From an uncultured Christensenella sp. (GTDB taxonomy: Bacteria > Bacillota > Clostridia > Christensenellales > UBA1750), in assembly GCA_905193155.1 (NCBI GenBank), contig CAJJNQ010000015.1, positions 1 to 54,066 on the forward strand: a DNA stretch of 54,066 nucleotides. Direction: 5' to 3'. This document shows, one piece after another, positions 31,102-40,210 of this stretch (position 1 is the stretch's first letter; every line of letters begins with the position of its first letter). Position numbers and translations under genes: made by a program. The notes under the pieces were generated by a model that was not told where the DNA came from, did no database searches, and worked only from the letters and a program-made list of their open reading frames with translations.

Positions 31102-31968
31102 TCAGGCGTTGAGGGTAAATTCCGGGCTGACGGAGAACTTCCGCCCGTCCAGATAAGCCAGCGGCGTTCCGTGCTTGAAGGTGAACTCGATGCGCGTAGA
31201 CCAGAGCTGCTGGCGCGTCACCTTCCACCGCTTGTTCTTCTCGCGGTCGCCGTAGCGGTCGTCACCGCAGATGGGGTAGCCCAGATGTGCCAGATGTGCG
31301 CGAATCTGGTGCGTGCGGCCGGTGATCAGTTCCACTTCCAGCAGGGAGTATTCCAGGCAGGAATCGAGCATCGCATACGCCGTCTCAATGGGCAGGGAAC
31401 CCGGCACGTTGTGGTCATAGATCGTCACGCGAGCGGCCTTGGAGTCCTTTTTGAGATACGCCTTGAAGCGCCCCGCACCCTGCTTGGGCTGTCCCCAGAC
31501 GAGGCAGCGGTAGAACTTACGCACCGTGCGGTCGCGGAAGGCAGCTTCCAGCTGTTCGCGCGCTGCGTTGGTGCGGGAAAACACCACGATGCCGCCGGTG
31601 TTATAATCCAGCCGGTGGCAGGCGCGCGCTTCGGGATACATCTTCTGCACCGCGTCCTGTAAGCAGGGAACGCCCTCACGCTCCTCGACCGTCGTGATGC
31701 CTGGCTTTTTGTTGACAATGATGATGTTTTTATCCACAAAGACGATCTCCGGGCGAGTATCGTCCTCCAAATATTTGTCGTCGATATACAGCGTCAGCAC
31801 GTCGCCGGGGAGGATGATCTCCTCCGCCGTCAGGCGCTTGCCGTCGCGGCGAACATCCTTGTTTTCCAGCGCCTTGCGCAGGATCACCGGCGGCATGGCG
31901 GGAAAGGCTCTGCGCAGATAGTTCTGCAAAGCCATGGGCTTATCAATCTGGGCCGTCATCTGTCTCAT
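31102..31968 (-). CDS. RluA-family pseudouridine synthase
   Basis: A 288-aa enzyme that turns uridine in rRNA or tRNA into pseudouridine. The N-terminal S4 RNA-binding domain spans about residues 12-65 (LRKALENKDVRRDGKRL). The catalytic motif is CHRLDYNTGGIVVFSRT with the active Asp, and TGRTHQIRAHLAHLGYPICG marks the C-terminal signature. The start is uncertain: ATG 31968 (GAGGAG 12 bases upstream) is preferred to a TTG nine codons earlier. Target nucleotides cannot be named, since the family includes RluC, RluD and YlyB types. Confidence 0.93.
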   Translation of the reverse strand: MRQMTAQIDKPMALQNYLRRAFPAMPPVILRKALENKDVRRDGKRLTAEEIILPGDVLTLYIDDKYLEDDTRPEIVFVDKNIIIVNKKPGITTVEEREGVPCLQDAVQKMYPEARACHRLDYNTGGIVVFSRTNAAREQLEAAFRDRTVRKFYRCLVWGQPKQGAGRFKAYLKKDSKAARVTIYDHNVPGSLPIETAYAMLDSCLEYSLLEVELITGRTHQIRAHLAHLGYPICGDDRYGDREKNKRWKVTRQQLWSTRIEFTFKHGTPLAYLDGRKFSVSPEFTLNA

Positions 31969-32036
31969 ATTAGCGTTCTTCTCCTCAAGCGTCAAATAAC
32001 AGTTTTCTTTTCGACTTTCCGTCCGAAAACTCCTGC

Positions 32037-32600
32037 CTATTTCTTTGAAATCCAGGCGTTTACGGCAGATTTAACGCTCACTTCCTGCTCCAATGTAAGA
32101 TCCTCTTTACCGTCTACACGCGTGAGCATCACGCCGCCGTCGTATTCTGCCCCCATATGTCCGCTCCAGTGTTCCACGCATTGCAGAAGGTGCTCGCACT
32201 CGCCTGTCCGCCCCCCGGCGCGCAGCGCTGCGGCAAATACCCGCTTTCCCGCAGCAGGGCGAGGATGGCCGGGCAGCGGATTGGTGTCGGCATAAGGGGT
32301 ACAGCGGTCAATCAGCGCCTTGAATTGCGCCGGAACATCGCCCCAATAGGACGGCACCGCAAACAGGATCGCGTCGTTTCGTTCCATCCTGTGCAGCAGT
32401 TCCTCCACACCATCCGCAGGAAGAACGCACCGCCCCGTCTTGTAACACTGTTTGCATCCTCTGCAAAACGCGGTGCTCCGCTCGCCCAGACAGACGCTTT
32501 CCGTTTCGTACCGCTCCTCCAGCGCCTCCTTCATCCATTGCAGAACCTGCTCGGTCGCGCCGTTCTTCTTCGGGCTTGCGTTTACCATCAGGATCCTCAT
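32037..32600 (-). CDS. flavodoxin-family NAD(P)H-dependent oxidoreductase
   Basis: A 187-aa FMN protein of the NADPH-dependent FMN reductase/flavodoxin-2 fold. The phosphate loop is VNASPKKNGATEQVL at the N-terminus, and PSYWGDVPAQFKALIDR is the second FMN-contacting loop. FCRGCKQCYKTGRC holds four Cys, as in iron-sulfur flavoproteins of methanogens and clostridia, so a cluster may be present. GGAGG precedes the ATG by about 11 bases. It may pass electrons in anaerobic redox metabolism; the partner is unknown. Confidence 0.85.
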   Translation of the reverse strand: MRILMVNASPKKNGATEQVLQWMKEALEERYETESVCLGERSTAFCRGCKQCYKTGRCVLPADGVEELLHRMERNDAILFAVPSYWGDVPAQFKALIDRCTPYADTNPLPGHPRPAAGKRVFAAALRAGGRTGECEHLLQCVEHWSGHMGAEYDGGVMLTRVDGKEDLTLEQEVSVKSAVNAWISKK

Positions 32601-32654
32601 CGTCTTTTTTCCTCCTGCGCTTTTACGCCTTCGGGACGTATTCCGAGGTTTTTA

Positions 32655-32695
32655 TAAAAAAGGCGTTTCCCCATGAGGGAAACGCCTTTTTGAGT
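32655..32695. terminator. bidirectional terminator after ilvE
   Basis: Perfect AAAAAGGCGTTTCCC/GGGAAACGCCTTTTT hairpin with a six-base loop, just after the ilvE stop. Confidence 0.93.
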
Positions 32696-32703
32696 TCACA
32701 GGA

Positions 32704-33774
32704 TCAGATATCCACCTTCATGGACCAGCCGAACTCGTCGTGCACGCGGCCGTACTGAATGCCGGTCAGCGTGTCATAGAGCTTCTGAGCCACCGAGCCG
32801 ATGCCGCCGTCGCCGACCTGCACCTCGTTGCCGTCCAGCGCAAACGCGCCCACGGGGCTGATGACTGCCGCAGTGCCGGAGCCGAAGGATTCGGACATAT
32901 GGCCGTTCTTGGCGGTTTCCATGACCTCGTCCACGGAGATCAGGCGCTCCTCCACCTCATAGCCCAGGCTGCGCGCCAGCTTGATGACGGAATCGCGGGT
33001 GATGCCGGGCAGGATCGAGCCGCGCAGCGGCGGGGTGACGAGCTTTCCGTCGATGACGAAGAAGATGTTCATCGCGCCGACTTCCTCAATGTACTTGCGC
33101 TCCACAGCGTCAAGCCACAGCACCTGAGAATAGCCCTTCTTCGCCGCCAGCTCACCGGCATAAATCGAAGCCGCATAGTTGGCCGCCGCCTTGGTAAAGC
33201 CGATGCCGCCGCGCGCCGCACGGACGTATTCATCCTCGACATAGATTTTGACGGGCTTGAGGCCCTCGGCATAGTATGCCCCGACAGGGGAGAGAATGAT
33301 GAAGAAAAGATAGCTGTCCGACGCATGAACGCCCAGGAAAACATCGGTAGCGACCATGGTGGGACGAATGTAGAGCGAAGTACCGGGTGCGGTGGGGATC
33401 CAGCCCTTATCGGCCTTGAGCAGCAGCTTCAGACCCTCCAGCGCCAGTTCCTCGTCCAGCGCGGGCATGCACAGGCGCTCGGCCGAGCGGGTCGCGCGGG
33501 CGAAGTTATCCTTGGGGCGGAACAGGCGAACACCGTCCACCGCGTTATAAGCCTTCATGCCTTCAAAGAAAGCCTGGCCGTAATGAATGAAGGTCGTGGC
33601 GGGGTCAAAGCTCAGGTTTTCGTAGGGACGAACCTGCGCATTGTGCCAGCCTTCCTTGGAGTTATACTCCATGGTGAACATATAGTCCGTGAAGATCCGA
33701 CCAAAGCCCAACTTGGACTGATCCTTCGGCTTCTCTTTCAGATGCTTGTTTTCGACAAATTTGATCTCCTGCAT
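32704..33774 (-). CDS. ilvE: branched-chain amino acid aminotransferase
   Basis: A 356-aa fold-type IV PLP enzyme that makes or degrades Leu, Ile and Val by exchange with 2-oxoglutarate/glutamate. The lysine that binds PLP lies in the segment GGIGFTKAAANYAAS, and the family signature VLWLDAVERKYIEEVGAMNIFF follows. The type II (BCAT2-like) length is normal. AAGGAAGGAT lies before the ATG, and a strong promoter lies at 33811-33839. The gene is monocistronic between promoter and terminator. No leader regulation is seen. Confidence 0.95.
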   Translation of the reverse strand: MQEIKFVENKHLKEKPKDQSKLGFGRIFTDYMFTMEYNSKEGWHNAQVRPYENLSFDPATTFIHYGQAFFEGMKAYNAVDGVRLFRPKDNFARATRSAERLCMPALDEELALEGLKLLLKADKGWIPTAPGTSLYIRPTMVATDVFLGVHASDSYLFFIILSPVGAYYAEGLKPVKIYVEDEYVRAARGGIGFTKAAANYAASIYAGELAAKKGYSQVLWLDAVERKYIEEVGAMNIFFVIDGKLVTPPLRGSILPGITRDSVIKLARSLGYEVEERLISVDEVMETAKNGHMSESFGSGTAAVISPVGAFALDGNEVQVGDGGIGSVAQKLYDTLTGIQYGRVHDEFGWSMKVDI

Positions 33775-33810
33775 GGATTTCCATCCTTCCTTCCTGCGAA
33801 AGTTATAAAT

Positions 33811-33839
33811 AATATAGCCCCGCCTATTTGACTTGTCAA
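33811..33839 (-). promoter_or_regulatory. promoter of ilvE
   Basis: Perfect TTGACA (33834-33839), a 17-base spacer and TATATT (33811-33816). Confidence 0.88.
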
Positions 33840-33864
33840 CAAATTGGCCTGTTTCTTTACATTC

Positions 33865-34389
33865 TTACCGTTTTTTGAACCTTTCGCGTGTCAGCAGCAG
33901 GTGTACAAATCCATCTCCGCAATCAGGCCGGCGCTCAAAGCCCGCGCGCAGATGCACCCGCAGCGCGGCTGTCCGCTCCGGTTCAAAAACATTGTGCAGT
34001 GCTTCCAGCCCATCGCGGATCAACGCCCTCTCCGCCAGCAGTTCCAACGCTTGCGCGGCACAGCCTTTTCCGCGGTGCGCCGCCTCAATCACCACGCCCA
34101 TGTCCGCGATTTTCTCACCCGGTCTGCAATGAAAATTGACATCGCCCACGAACACGCCGTCCTCTTCGCACCGAAGATAGGCATAAAAGCGCTCCGGTTC
34201 TGCGCCGATCCACCGGCTGTACCATTCCGCCCATTTTTCCCGTGGAAAAGCGATGCAGCCCGTTGTGCGGTCGTACCCTTCAAAGGGCAGGTCGTAGCCC
34301 CGGTTATAGGCCATGGTTTCGGGCTGGCTCAGGAGTTTTTCCCGATAGCTCAGTTCTTCCAAAGAAGGAATGTGAAGCGTCAAACTCAT
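33865..34389 (-). CDS. GNAT-family N-acetyltransferase
   Basis: A 174-aa acetyltransferase. The acetyl-CoA-binding loop is seen as VIEAAHRGKGCAAQALELLAERA, the Q/RxxGxG/A motif, with the preceding strand GEKIADMG. The acceptor is unknown; RimJ/RimL-like proteins have this size. The ATG at 34389 overlaps the stop of the yigZ-like gene (ATGA), so the two are translationally coupled. It ends just before the ilvE promoter. Confidence 0.87.
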   Translation of the reverse strand: MSLTLHIPSLEELSYREKLLSQPETMAYNRGYDLPFEGYDRTTGCIAFPREKWAEWYSRWIGAEPERFYAYLRCEEDGVFVGDVNFHCRPGEKIADMGVVIEAAHRGKGCAAQALELLAERALIRDGLEALHNVFEPERTAALRVHLRAGFERRPDCGDGFVHLLLTRERFKKR

Positions 34390-35030
34390 TCCTCCGTCTC
34401 CTTCCACGGCTGGTAGCCTTCCTCCATCAACAGCGGCTCGATGCGCCCCTGGCTCAGCTGCGTCAGCCCCTCCAAAAACGCCGCGCTGTCCTGCGTGCGG
34501 ACGGAGAGATCATAGGTCACTTCCGCGCCGAAGGAACGATCGTTGACCTGCACCGGCTGGGTGAGCAGCCAGTGATCGAGCTTGCCCACGAAGGAATAGT
34601 TCGTATCAAAAGCATAGCGGTTGGTCTTGTGCATGACCACAACGCCCGCCGCATTGAGCGCGTCTCGGCTGCCCTGGGCATACGCGCGCACCAGTCCGCC
34701 CGCGCCGAGCAGGATCCCGCCGAAATAGCGCGTCACCACCACGCAGACGTCCACCACCTGCCGGGCCTTGATGACCTCGATGATGGGCATCCCCGCCGTG
34801 CCGGAGGGTTCGCCATCGTCGGAATAGCGCGCAATGCCCGCGTTCTGCCCGATGACATAGGCATAGCAGTTGTGGGAAGCGTCCTTATGTTTTTCGCGGA
34901 TCTGCGCAAGGAAGGCAAGCGCTTCCTCTTCCGTTTTGCAGGGCGCGGCATAGCCGATGAAGCGCGATTTGTTGATGATAAACTGCTGGCTCCCCGGCGC
35001 GCCGACGGTCTTATAGGAAATGGAATCCAT
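34386..35030 (-). CDS. YigZ/IMPACT-family protein (UPF0029)
   Basis: A 214-aa protein of the IMPACT family. The signature DDGEPSGTAGMPIIEVI is at residues about 66-82, followed by VVVTRYFGGILLGAGGLVRAY. The second, RNase-PH-like/EF-G-IV-like domain forms the C-terminal 80 residues. The role is not settled: bacterial YigZ binds nucleic acids, and eukaryotic IMPACT regulates Gcn2. AAAGGAGGG precedes the ATG. It is coupled to the GNAT gene downstream by an ATGA overlap. Confidence 0.92.
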   Translation of the reverse strand: MDSISYKTVGAPGSQQFIINKSRFIGYAAPCKTEEEALAFLAQIREKHKDASHNCYAYVIGQNAGIARYSDDGEPSGTAGMPIIEVIKARQVVDVCVVVTRYFGGILLGAGGLVRAYAQGSRDALNAAGVVVMHKTNRYAFDTNYSFVGKLDHWLLTQPVQVNDRSFGAEVTYDLSVRTQDSAAFLEGLTQLSQGRIEPLLMEEGYQPWKETEE

Positions 35031-35065
35031 GCCTTTCCCTCCTTTTTATCCGAATTCGATGTGCT

Positions 35066-36349
35066 TTACCTCAGCTCGCTCTCCATCGGCGGGCGCTCGC
35101 GCACACGCAGCAGCAGGATGAGCCCCGGTACCGTCATCAGCAGGCAGGCCAGCGCCGATGCGCCGTAACCGATGCCGTCGATCAGCGCGCCGGTCATCAT
35201 CGAGGCGGTCGCCGCAGCCACCGTCAGCGTCATGTTGACCACGCCGTAGTAGCTGACGCGCTCGTCATAGGGGCACATCTTGAACACCATGTTGCGGGAG
35301 CCGAGCAGGTTGGCGGAGTTCGCCAGACCGTAGATCGCCGTCATGACATAGGTCATCTGCGCATTCTTAGCCAGGAAAGCAAGAATCAGGTAGGCAACAA
35401 ATCCCACCTGCCCGATGATGAGCGGCAGGCGATAGCCCTTGCGGTCGCTGAGCCAGCCCCAGAAGAGATAGCCCGCGGTCTGGGTCACATACATAATGGT
35501 GGTGACAATGCCCAGCTGCCCGCCGGTCAGCCCCAGCGCCTCCTTGGAATGCGCGGTCTGGAAGGTAAAGAAAGACATGCCGATGGTGATGAGGAACATC
35601 GCCACAACATAGCTGGCAATGTTGGAATCCCGCCTCATCAGTCGGCCGAAGTCGGTAAAGAAGTTCCGATGGGAATGCGCGGGCTGCGCCGAGCCCATGC
35701 GGATGGCAGGCTCCACCATCGCGCACTGACAAGCGACCGAAATCATATCCAGTGCAAAAGCGATCAGGAACAGCCAGCCGAACCGCCGTACATCGCCGCT
35801 GGACGCGATCACCGCGCCGCCGATCTGCGCACCGATGATGCCCGCCGCAGAGTTGAACGCGCCGCGCACACCGAAGAAGCGTCCCTTGACGCGGTTGGGA
35901 ATGACCTTATTCATCATCTGGGTATAAGTCAGCGACGTGATGCCCTGGCACAAACCGTTAAAGCAATAGATCGCATAAAAAACGCAGACAAAACCGATGG
36001 GCTGCATCCGGTTGAAGAACAGAATCAGAATCGAGATAATCAGCCATGCGCAGCGGAACAGAAAGGTACCCAGGTTGCACAGCGGCTTGAAGCGCTCACG
36101 GCCCCTGAGCTTTTCGCCCAGCAAAATCTGAACGATCGCGTTACAGGCCGATTGCAGTGTGGGCAGCAAACCGATCAAAAAGGAGTTGTTGACATAATCC
36201 GAGATAAAGTAGGTCACGACCGTGTTCAGCGGGATCATGCCCATGGCAATGGCGTCGAGTACGCCTTCCGTGACGGAGACCGTCATATTGCGCACGGTAT
36301 GCGGCTGTATCTGTCGTTGCAATTCCTCTTCGGCGTTGAACTGACTCAT
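35066..36349 (-). CDS. MFS transporter
   Basis: A 427-aa major facilitator with about 12 helices, starting with a 40-residue cytoplasmic segment (MSQFNAEEELQRQIQPHTVR). Loops such as GEKLRGRERFKPLCN and WLSDRKGYRLPLII are the A-motif-like turns after TM2 and TM8. Substrate is not predictable. The start at 36349 follows GGGGGAG by 12 bases; the open frame runs 14 codons further into the preceding terminator. No promoter is seen, and the yigZ-GNAT pair lies 35 bases downstream on the same strand. Confidence 0.85.
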   Translation of the reverse strand: MSQFNAEEELQRQIQPHTVRNMTVSVTEGVLDAIAMGMIPLNTVVTYFISDYVNNSFLIGLLPTLQSACNAIVQILLGEKLRGRERFKPLCNLGTFLFRCAWLIISILILFFNRMQPIGFVCVFYAIYCFNGLCQGITSLTYTQMMNKVIPNRVKGRFFGVRGAFNSAAGIIGAQIGGAVIASSGDVRRFGWLFLIAFALDMISVACQCAMVEPAIRMGSAQPAHSHRNFFTDFGRLMRRDSNIASYVVAMFLITIGMSFFTFQTAHSKEALGLTGGQLGIVTTIMYVTQTAGYLFWGWLSDRKGYRLPLIIGQVGFVAYLILAFLAKNAQMTYVMTAIYGLANSANLLGSRNMVFKMCPYDERVSYYGVVNMTLTVAAATASMMTGALIDGIGYGASALACLLMTVPGLILLLRVRERPPMESELR

Positions 36350-36370
36350 ATATTTCTGTTTCTCCCCCAC

Positions 36371-36408
36371 AAAAAAATTCAGTCGGCACATTTTTTGTGT
36401 GCCGACTG
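36371..36408 (-). terminator. terminator of the lipoprotein gene
   Basis: CAGTCGGCACA pairs with TGTGCCGACTG around a T-rich loop, then AATTTTTTTG on the minus strand. Confidence 0.88.
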
Positions 36409-36462
36409 TTATTTTACTCCATCAATGTTAATTTGTCAGGAAAATCCGAACAAAAACCGCCT

Positions 36463-37176
36463 TTATTGCAGGGGGGCCAGCTCCAGCACCATCGGGGAAT
36501 ACTCCGCATCGATCGCATTGGCCTGTTCCTCAGTGATCTTGGTTCCGTTCGCGGTATCCAGCTCCGTTCCGCAATCATACCAGGAATCGGTATCGAAAAT
36601 CAGGCTGCGCACCGGTTCGAGCTTGCCGTTCTTCACCGCGTAGTAGATATCCACGCTGTTGTCCGCGCCGGAGGAGCCGACGTTGCGGATGAAGTTCCCC
36701 TCGCAATACGTATAGGTATCGCGTTCGCTTGAGGAGCAGAGCGAAATCAGCGTATCTCCGGTTTCGTTGAGCGTATAGAGGTCGAAGATCTCCCCTTCTG
36801 TGCCGACGATCAGCTCTTCGCGTCCGTCGCCGTCCAGATCCATGCGGCAGAAGCCGATCTGATCCGCCGGCGTGATGGCTGTCAGATAGCTCATGCCCTC
36901 CCACTCGTAATCCTCTACATTCCACTCTTCCGTCAGCGCCTTGCGGTATTTATCCAGCACCGCGTCATAGAGCGCATCCTCGTTCTGCACGGGCTCGGCA
37001 GCCGATTCCGCGCTGGGTTCCGCCGTGGGTTCGACCGTCGCTTCCGCAGCGGGAATCGCCGTAACTTCCGGCTCTGCGGAGGGCGCAGCCGTCTCATTCA
37101 CAGCGGGTGCTGCGCTGCACGCGGCAAGACTTGCCGCCAGCACGGCAGCGGACAAAAGAACACAGATTTTTTTCAT
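36463..37176 (-). CDS. lipoprotein of unknown function
   Basis: A 237-aa secreted lipoprotein. The signal peptide ends in a lipobox (LAASLAAC) with Cys near residue 20. A linker rich in Pro, Glu and Ala follows (about residues 25-62), then a globular domain with MDLDGDGREELIVG, an FG-GAP/VCBS-like calcium-loop motif that is common in surface proteins of this group. AGAAGGGAT precedes the ATG. It follows tyrS by 38 bases with no strong terminator between, so it may be cotranscribed with it. No specific role can be assigned. Confidence 0.85.
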   Translation of the reverse strand: MKKICVLLSAAVLAASLAACSAAPAVNETAAPSAEPEVTAIPAAEATVEPTAEPSAESAAEPVQNEDALYDAVLDKYRKALTEEWNVEDYEWEGMSYLTAITPADQIGFCRMDLDGDGREELIVGTEGEIFDLYTLNETGDTLISLCSSSERDTYTYCEGNFIRNVGSSGADNSVDIYYAVKNGKLEPVRSLIFDTDSWYDCGTELDTANGTKITEEQANAIDAEYSPMVLELAPLQ

Positions 37177-37214
37177 GTAAGATCCCTTCTTTTTTGAAAA
37201 GAATGACAGGCTTC

Positions 37215-38438
37215 TTACTTGAGAACGATGCGATGGAACGCCTTCTTGCCCTTGCGGATCATCAGGCCCTCGGTGCCGAAGTCCTTTTCGGAAACTTCCT
37301 GATCGGGCTCGGTCACCTTATCGTCGTTGACGTAGACGCCGCCGCCCGCAATCAGTCTGCGGCCCTCGCCCAGCGACTTGCAAAGCCCCGCCTTGACCAT
37401 CAGGTCGATGACGCGCTTGCAGCCTTCCAGCGTGCTGATCTCGGTGGTGGGCACCGCGCCCGCCATCGCGCCCGCGCCGAAGAGCGCTTCGGACGCCTTG
37501 GCCGCGGCCTGCGCCTCTTCCTCGCCGTGTACCAGCTTGGTCACTTCGTAGGCCAGCACCTTCTTGGCCTCGTTGATCTCAGAGCCCTGAAGCGCGCCCA
37601 GGCGGCGAACTTCGTCCATCGGCAGGAAGGTCAGCAGCGCCAGGCACTTTTCGACGTCCTGATCGTCCACGTTTCTCCAGTACTGGTAGAAGGCGTAGGG
37701 CGTGGTCTTGGCGGGATCGAGCCACAGTGCGCCGGCCTCGGTCTTGCCCATTTTGCGTCCGTCGTGGGTGAGCAGAAGCTTGAAGGTCATGGCGAAGGCG
37801 GGCTCGCGCTCCTTGCGGCGGATCAGATCCGCGCCGGAGAGGATGTTGCTCCACTGGTCGTCGCCGCCCATTTCGACACGGCAGCCGTAACGACGGAACA
37901 GCTCCAGGAAGTCGTAGCTCTGCATCAGCATGTAGTTGAATTCCAGAAAGGTCAGGCCTTTTTCCATGCGCTGCTTGTAGCACTCGGCGGTCAGCATGCG
38001 GTTGACGGAGAAGTGGACGCCGACCTCGCGCAGGAAGTCGATGTAGTTCAGGTTCGTCAGCCAGTCCGCGTTGTTGACGATGAGCGCCTTGTCGTCGGAG
38101 AAATCCAGGAAGCGGCTCATCTGCTTCTTGATGCACTCGACGTTGTGGTTGACGTCCTCACGGGTGAGCATCTTGCGCAGCTCGCTCTTGCCGGAGGGGT
38201 CGCCCACCAGGCCGGTGCCTCCGCCCATCAGCGCGATGGGGCGATGGCCCGCGCGCTGCATATGCGCCATGGCCATGATCGGGATGTAGTGACCGATGTG
38301 CAGGGAGTCCGCGGTCGGATCGAAGCCGACGTAGAAGGTGACCTTTTCGCTGCCCAGCATCTTATAAAGATCGTCCTCGTAAACCGTCTGCGCGATGAAG
38401 CCTCTCTCGCGCAGCACATCCATAACGTTTTCAGCCAT
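37215..38438 (-). CDS. tyrS: tyrosyl-tRNA synthetase
   Basis: A 407-aa class I synthetase that charges tRNA-Tyr. It shows the HIGH motif as SLHIGHYIP, the tyrosine-pocket segment GGGTGLVGDPSG, the KMSKS equivalent KMGKTEAG and a C-terminal S4 RNA-binding domain (RRLIAGGGVYVNDDKV). Length is normal. The ATG at 38438 follows AAGGAG; an 11-codon extension is rejected. Unusually for Clostridia no T-box precedes it. It follows a GNAT gene by 57 bases, so it may be read from an upstream promoter. Confidence 0.98.
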   Translation of the reverse strand: MAENVMDVLRERGFIAQTVYEDDLYKMLGSEKVTFYVGFDPTADSLHIGHYIPIMAMAHMQRAGHRPIALMGGGTGLVGDPSGKSELRKMLTREDVNHNVECIKKQMSRFLDFSDDKALIVNNADWLTNLNYIDFLREVGVHFSVNRMLTAECYKQRMEKGLTFLEFNYMLMQSYDFLELFRRYGCRVEMGGDDQWSNILSGADLIRRKEREPAFAMTFKLLLTHDGRKMGKTEAGALWLDPAKTTPYAFYQYWRNVDDQDVEKCLALLTFLPMDEVRRLGALQGSEINEAKKVLAYEVTKLVHGEEEAQAAAKASEALFGAGAMAGAVPTTEISTLEGCKRVIDLMVKAGLCKSLGEGRRLIAGGGVYVNDDKVTEPDQEVSEKDFGTEGLMIRKGKKAFHRIVLK

Positions 38439-38495
38439 TGCTTTGTTTCTCCTTTTCTTAAATAGATACACGATGGATACACTTTGTTTGCATTT

Positions 38496-38960
38496 TTACG
38501 CCTTATAGTAAAGCACCAAGGTCAATTTCTCATTGACCGGACAGCGCTTGCCGGTATCCCGGTAGCCCATCTTCTCGTAAAGATGGCGGAGCTTGTCCTC
38601 CGTAACGATGGTATCCAGCAGCCAATCATGGCTGCCGTGGATTTCCTCCGCTCGGCGGATCGCCCGCTGAGCAATACCGTGCCCCTGAAAGTCCGGCAGC
38701 ACGAACAGGGGGCTGATGACCTTGGGGCGCTCACCCTGCCAATCCCGCACGCGGATCGCTCCGGCAGGCGCCCCATCCGCCAGGATAAAGTAATAGCTCG
38801 TCTCGCTCTGCTCCAACCGCTCCTGCGTGCGGGAAAGCGGCTCCATCGCCGGACTGCCCTCGTCGCGGTAGATCTCGTAAAGCGGCGCAAAGGCCGCCTT
38901 CTGCATTTTCCAGAGAATTTCCGCATCCGAAAGCGACGCTTTGCGCAGCTCGATCTTCAT
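38496..38960 (-). CDS. GNAT-family N-acetyltransferase
   Basis: A 154-aa acetyltransferase. The CoA loop is VLPDFQGHGIAQRAIRRAEE (Q/RxxGxA type), followed by the C-terminal strand pair LRHLYEKMGYRDTGKR, both standard. The acceptor is unknown. The ATG at 38960 follows GGAGG by eight bases. It sits between the Tyr-T-box aminotransferase (24 bases upstream) and tyrS (57 bases downstream), so it may form part of a Tyr-responsive operon. Confidence 0.88.
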   Translation of the reverse strand: MKIELRKASLSDAEILWKMQKAAFAPLYEIYRDEGSPAMEPLSRTQERLEQSETSYYFILADGAPAGAIRVRDWQGERPKVISPLFVLPDFQGHGIAQRAIRRAEEIHGSHDWLLDTIVTEDKLRHLYEKMGYRDTGKRCPVNEKLTLVLYYKA

Positions 38961-38984
38961 GCGGAACACCTCCTGAAAAACGAA

Positions 38985-40175
38985 TTACTTCAAGCCCTGC
39001 GAGATAAAGAGTTCCTTGAGGATCGTCATGCCCTTTTCAATGTTCTCCAGCGTCGCGTTGGAGAAGTTCAGGCGCATGGTGTTGTGATGGGTATCGGGCA
39101 CGGCGTAGAAATGCGTGCCGGGGATATAGGCCACGCCCATTTCGGTGGCGGTGGTCAGGAGCTTGGTGGCATTGAAACCCTCCGGCAGCTCCACCCACAG
39201 GAAGATGCCGCCGTCCGGACGGGTATACTTGACGGAAGCCGGGAAGGTGGAGAGCATCTCCTGCATCTTGGCCATCTGTTTGCCGTAGCTTTCGGAGATC
39301 TTCCGGATATGATCCATCAAAATGCCCTCGCGCAGATACGCATCCACAATAGCCTGATTGAGATTGGGGGAATGCACATCGGTGGACTGTTTGCCGATGA
39401 CGAGCTTGCGCATCAGGGTCGGCTCGGTGCAGACCGCCGCCGCCACGCGCAGACCGGGCGAGATGACCTTGGAGAAGCTATTGCAGTAGACGATGCGGTC
39501 GGTGGTGTCAAACGCCTTGATGGCGGGCAGCGCCTCGCCCGCATAGCGCAGGTCGCGATAAGGATCGTCCTCGATCAGCACCACGCCGGGGTGACGGGCG
39601 ATGATCTCCGCCACGGCCTTGCGGCGCTCCAGCGTCAGGGTGCGGCCCGTGGGGTTTTGGAAGGTGGGGATCAGGTAGATCAGCTTGGGATTGTGCTTGA
39701 CGATCTTTTCTTCCAGCAGCTCGGGAATCACGCCGTCCTCATCGGTATCCACCGGCACGAGATTCGCCTGATAGAGCTTGAAGGTTTGCAGTGCGCCCAA
39801 AAAGGTCGGGCTTTCGACCAACATCGAATCGCCGGGATCGAGCAGCGCCTTGCAGATCAAATCGAGCGCCTGCTGGCTGCCGGTGACAGGCAGCAGCTGT
39901 TCGGGGCGAACGTCCACACCGTTGTGCTTGAAGAATTCCGCCGCCGATTCACGCAAAGGGGCATAGCCCTCGGTCTGTCCGTATTGCAGTAGCTGCGTGC
40001 CGCGCTCGGCCAGCACCTTCTGCGCCAGACGGGAAATCACATCGCTTTCCAGCGCGGAGTTGGCGGGGTTGCCGCCCGCAAAGGAGATGATCGCGGGGTT
40101 GGTCAGGAGTTTGAAAATGTCGCGGATCGCGCTGCCTGTGATGCCGTCAAAGCGCTTTGCATAATTGAGTTCCAT
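38985..40175 (-). CDS. PLP-dependent aminotransferase, MocR/2-aminoadipate type, probably aromatic
   Basis: A 396-aa fold-type I aminotransferase of the LysN/ARO8-like subgroup. It has GQTEGYAPLRESAAEFF near residue 75-90, PVTGSQQALDLICKALLDPG at the cofactor pocket, IPTFQNPTGRTLTLERR and the Schiff-base lysine in YCNSFSKVISPGLRV. This subgroup includes 2-aminoadipate, aromatic and Leu aminotransferases. The T-box ahead of it reads UAC (Tyr), which argues that the enzyme makes Tyr/Phe from their keto acids. The ATG at 40175 is preceded by AAAGGA 12 bases upstream. Confidence 0.9.
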   Translation of the reverse strand: MELNYAKRFDGITGSAIRDIFKLLTNPAIISFAGGNPANSALESDVISRLAQKVLAERGTQLLQYGQTEGYAPLRESAAEFFKHNGVDVRPEQLLPVTGSQQALDLICKALLDPGDSMLVESPTFLGALQTFKLYQANLVPVDTDEDGVIPELLEEKIVKHNPKLIYLIPTFQNPTGRTLTLERRKAVAEIIARHPGVVLIEDDPYRDLRYAGEALPAIKAFDTTDRIVYCNSFSKVISPGLRVAAAVCTEPTLMRKLVIGKQSTDVHSPNLNQAIVDAYLREGILMDHIRKISESYGKQMAKMQEMLSTFPASVKYTRPDGGIFLWVELPEGFNATKLLTTATEMGVAYIPGTHFYAVPDTHHNTMRLNFSNATLENIEKGMTILKELFISQGLK

Positions 40176-40210
40176 GTTCTTCGGCTTTCCTTTCTTGGTC
40201 GGGGAAACGT

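Noticed and set aside
29064..31112. 682-codon plus-strand frame
   Set aside because: Antisense of the third GH31 gene, with no domain and no ribosome site.
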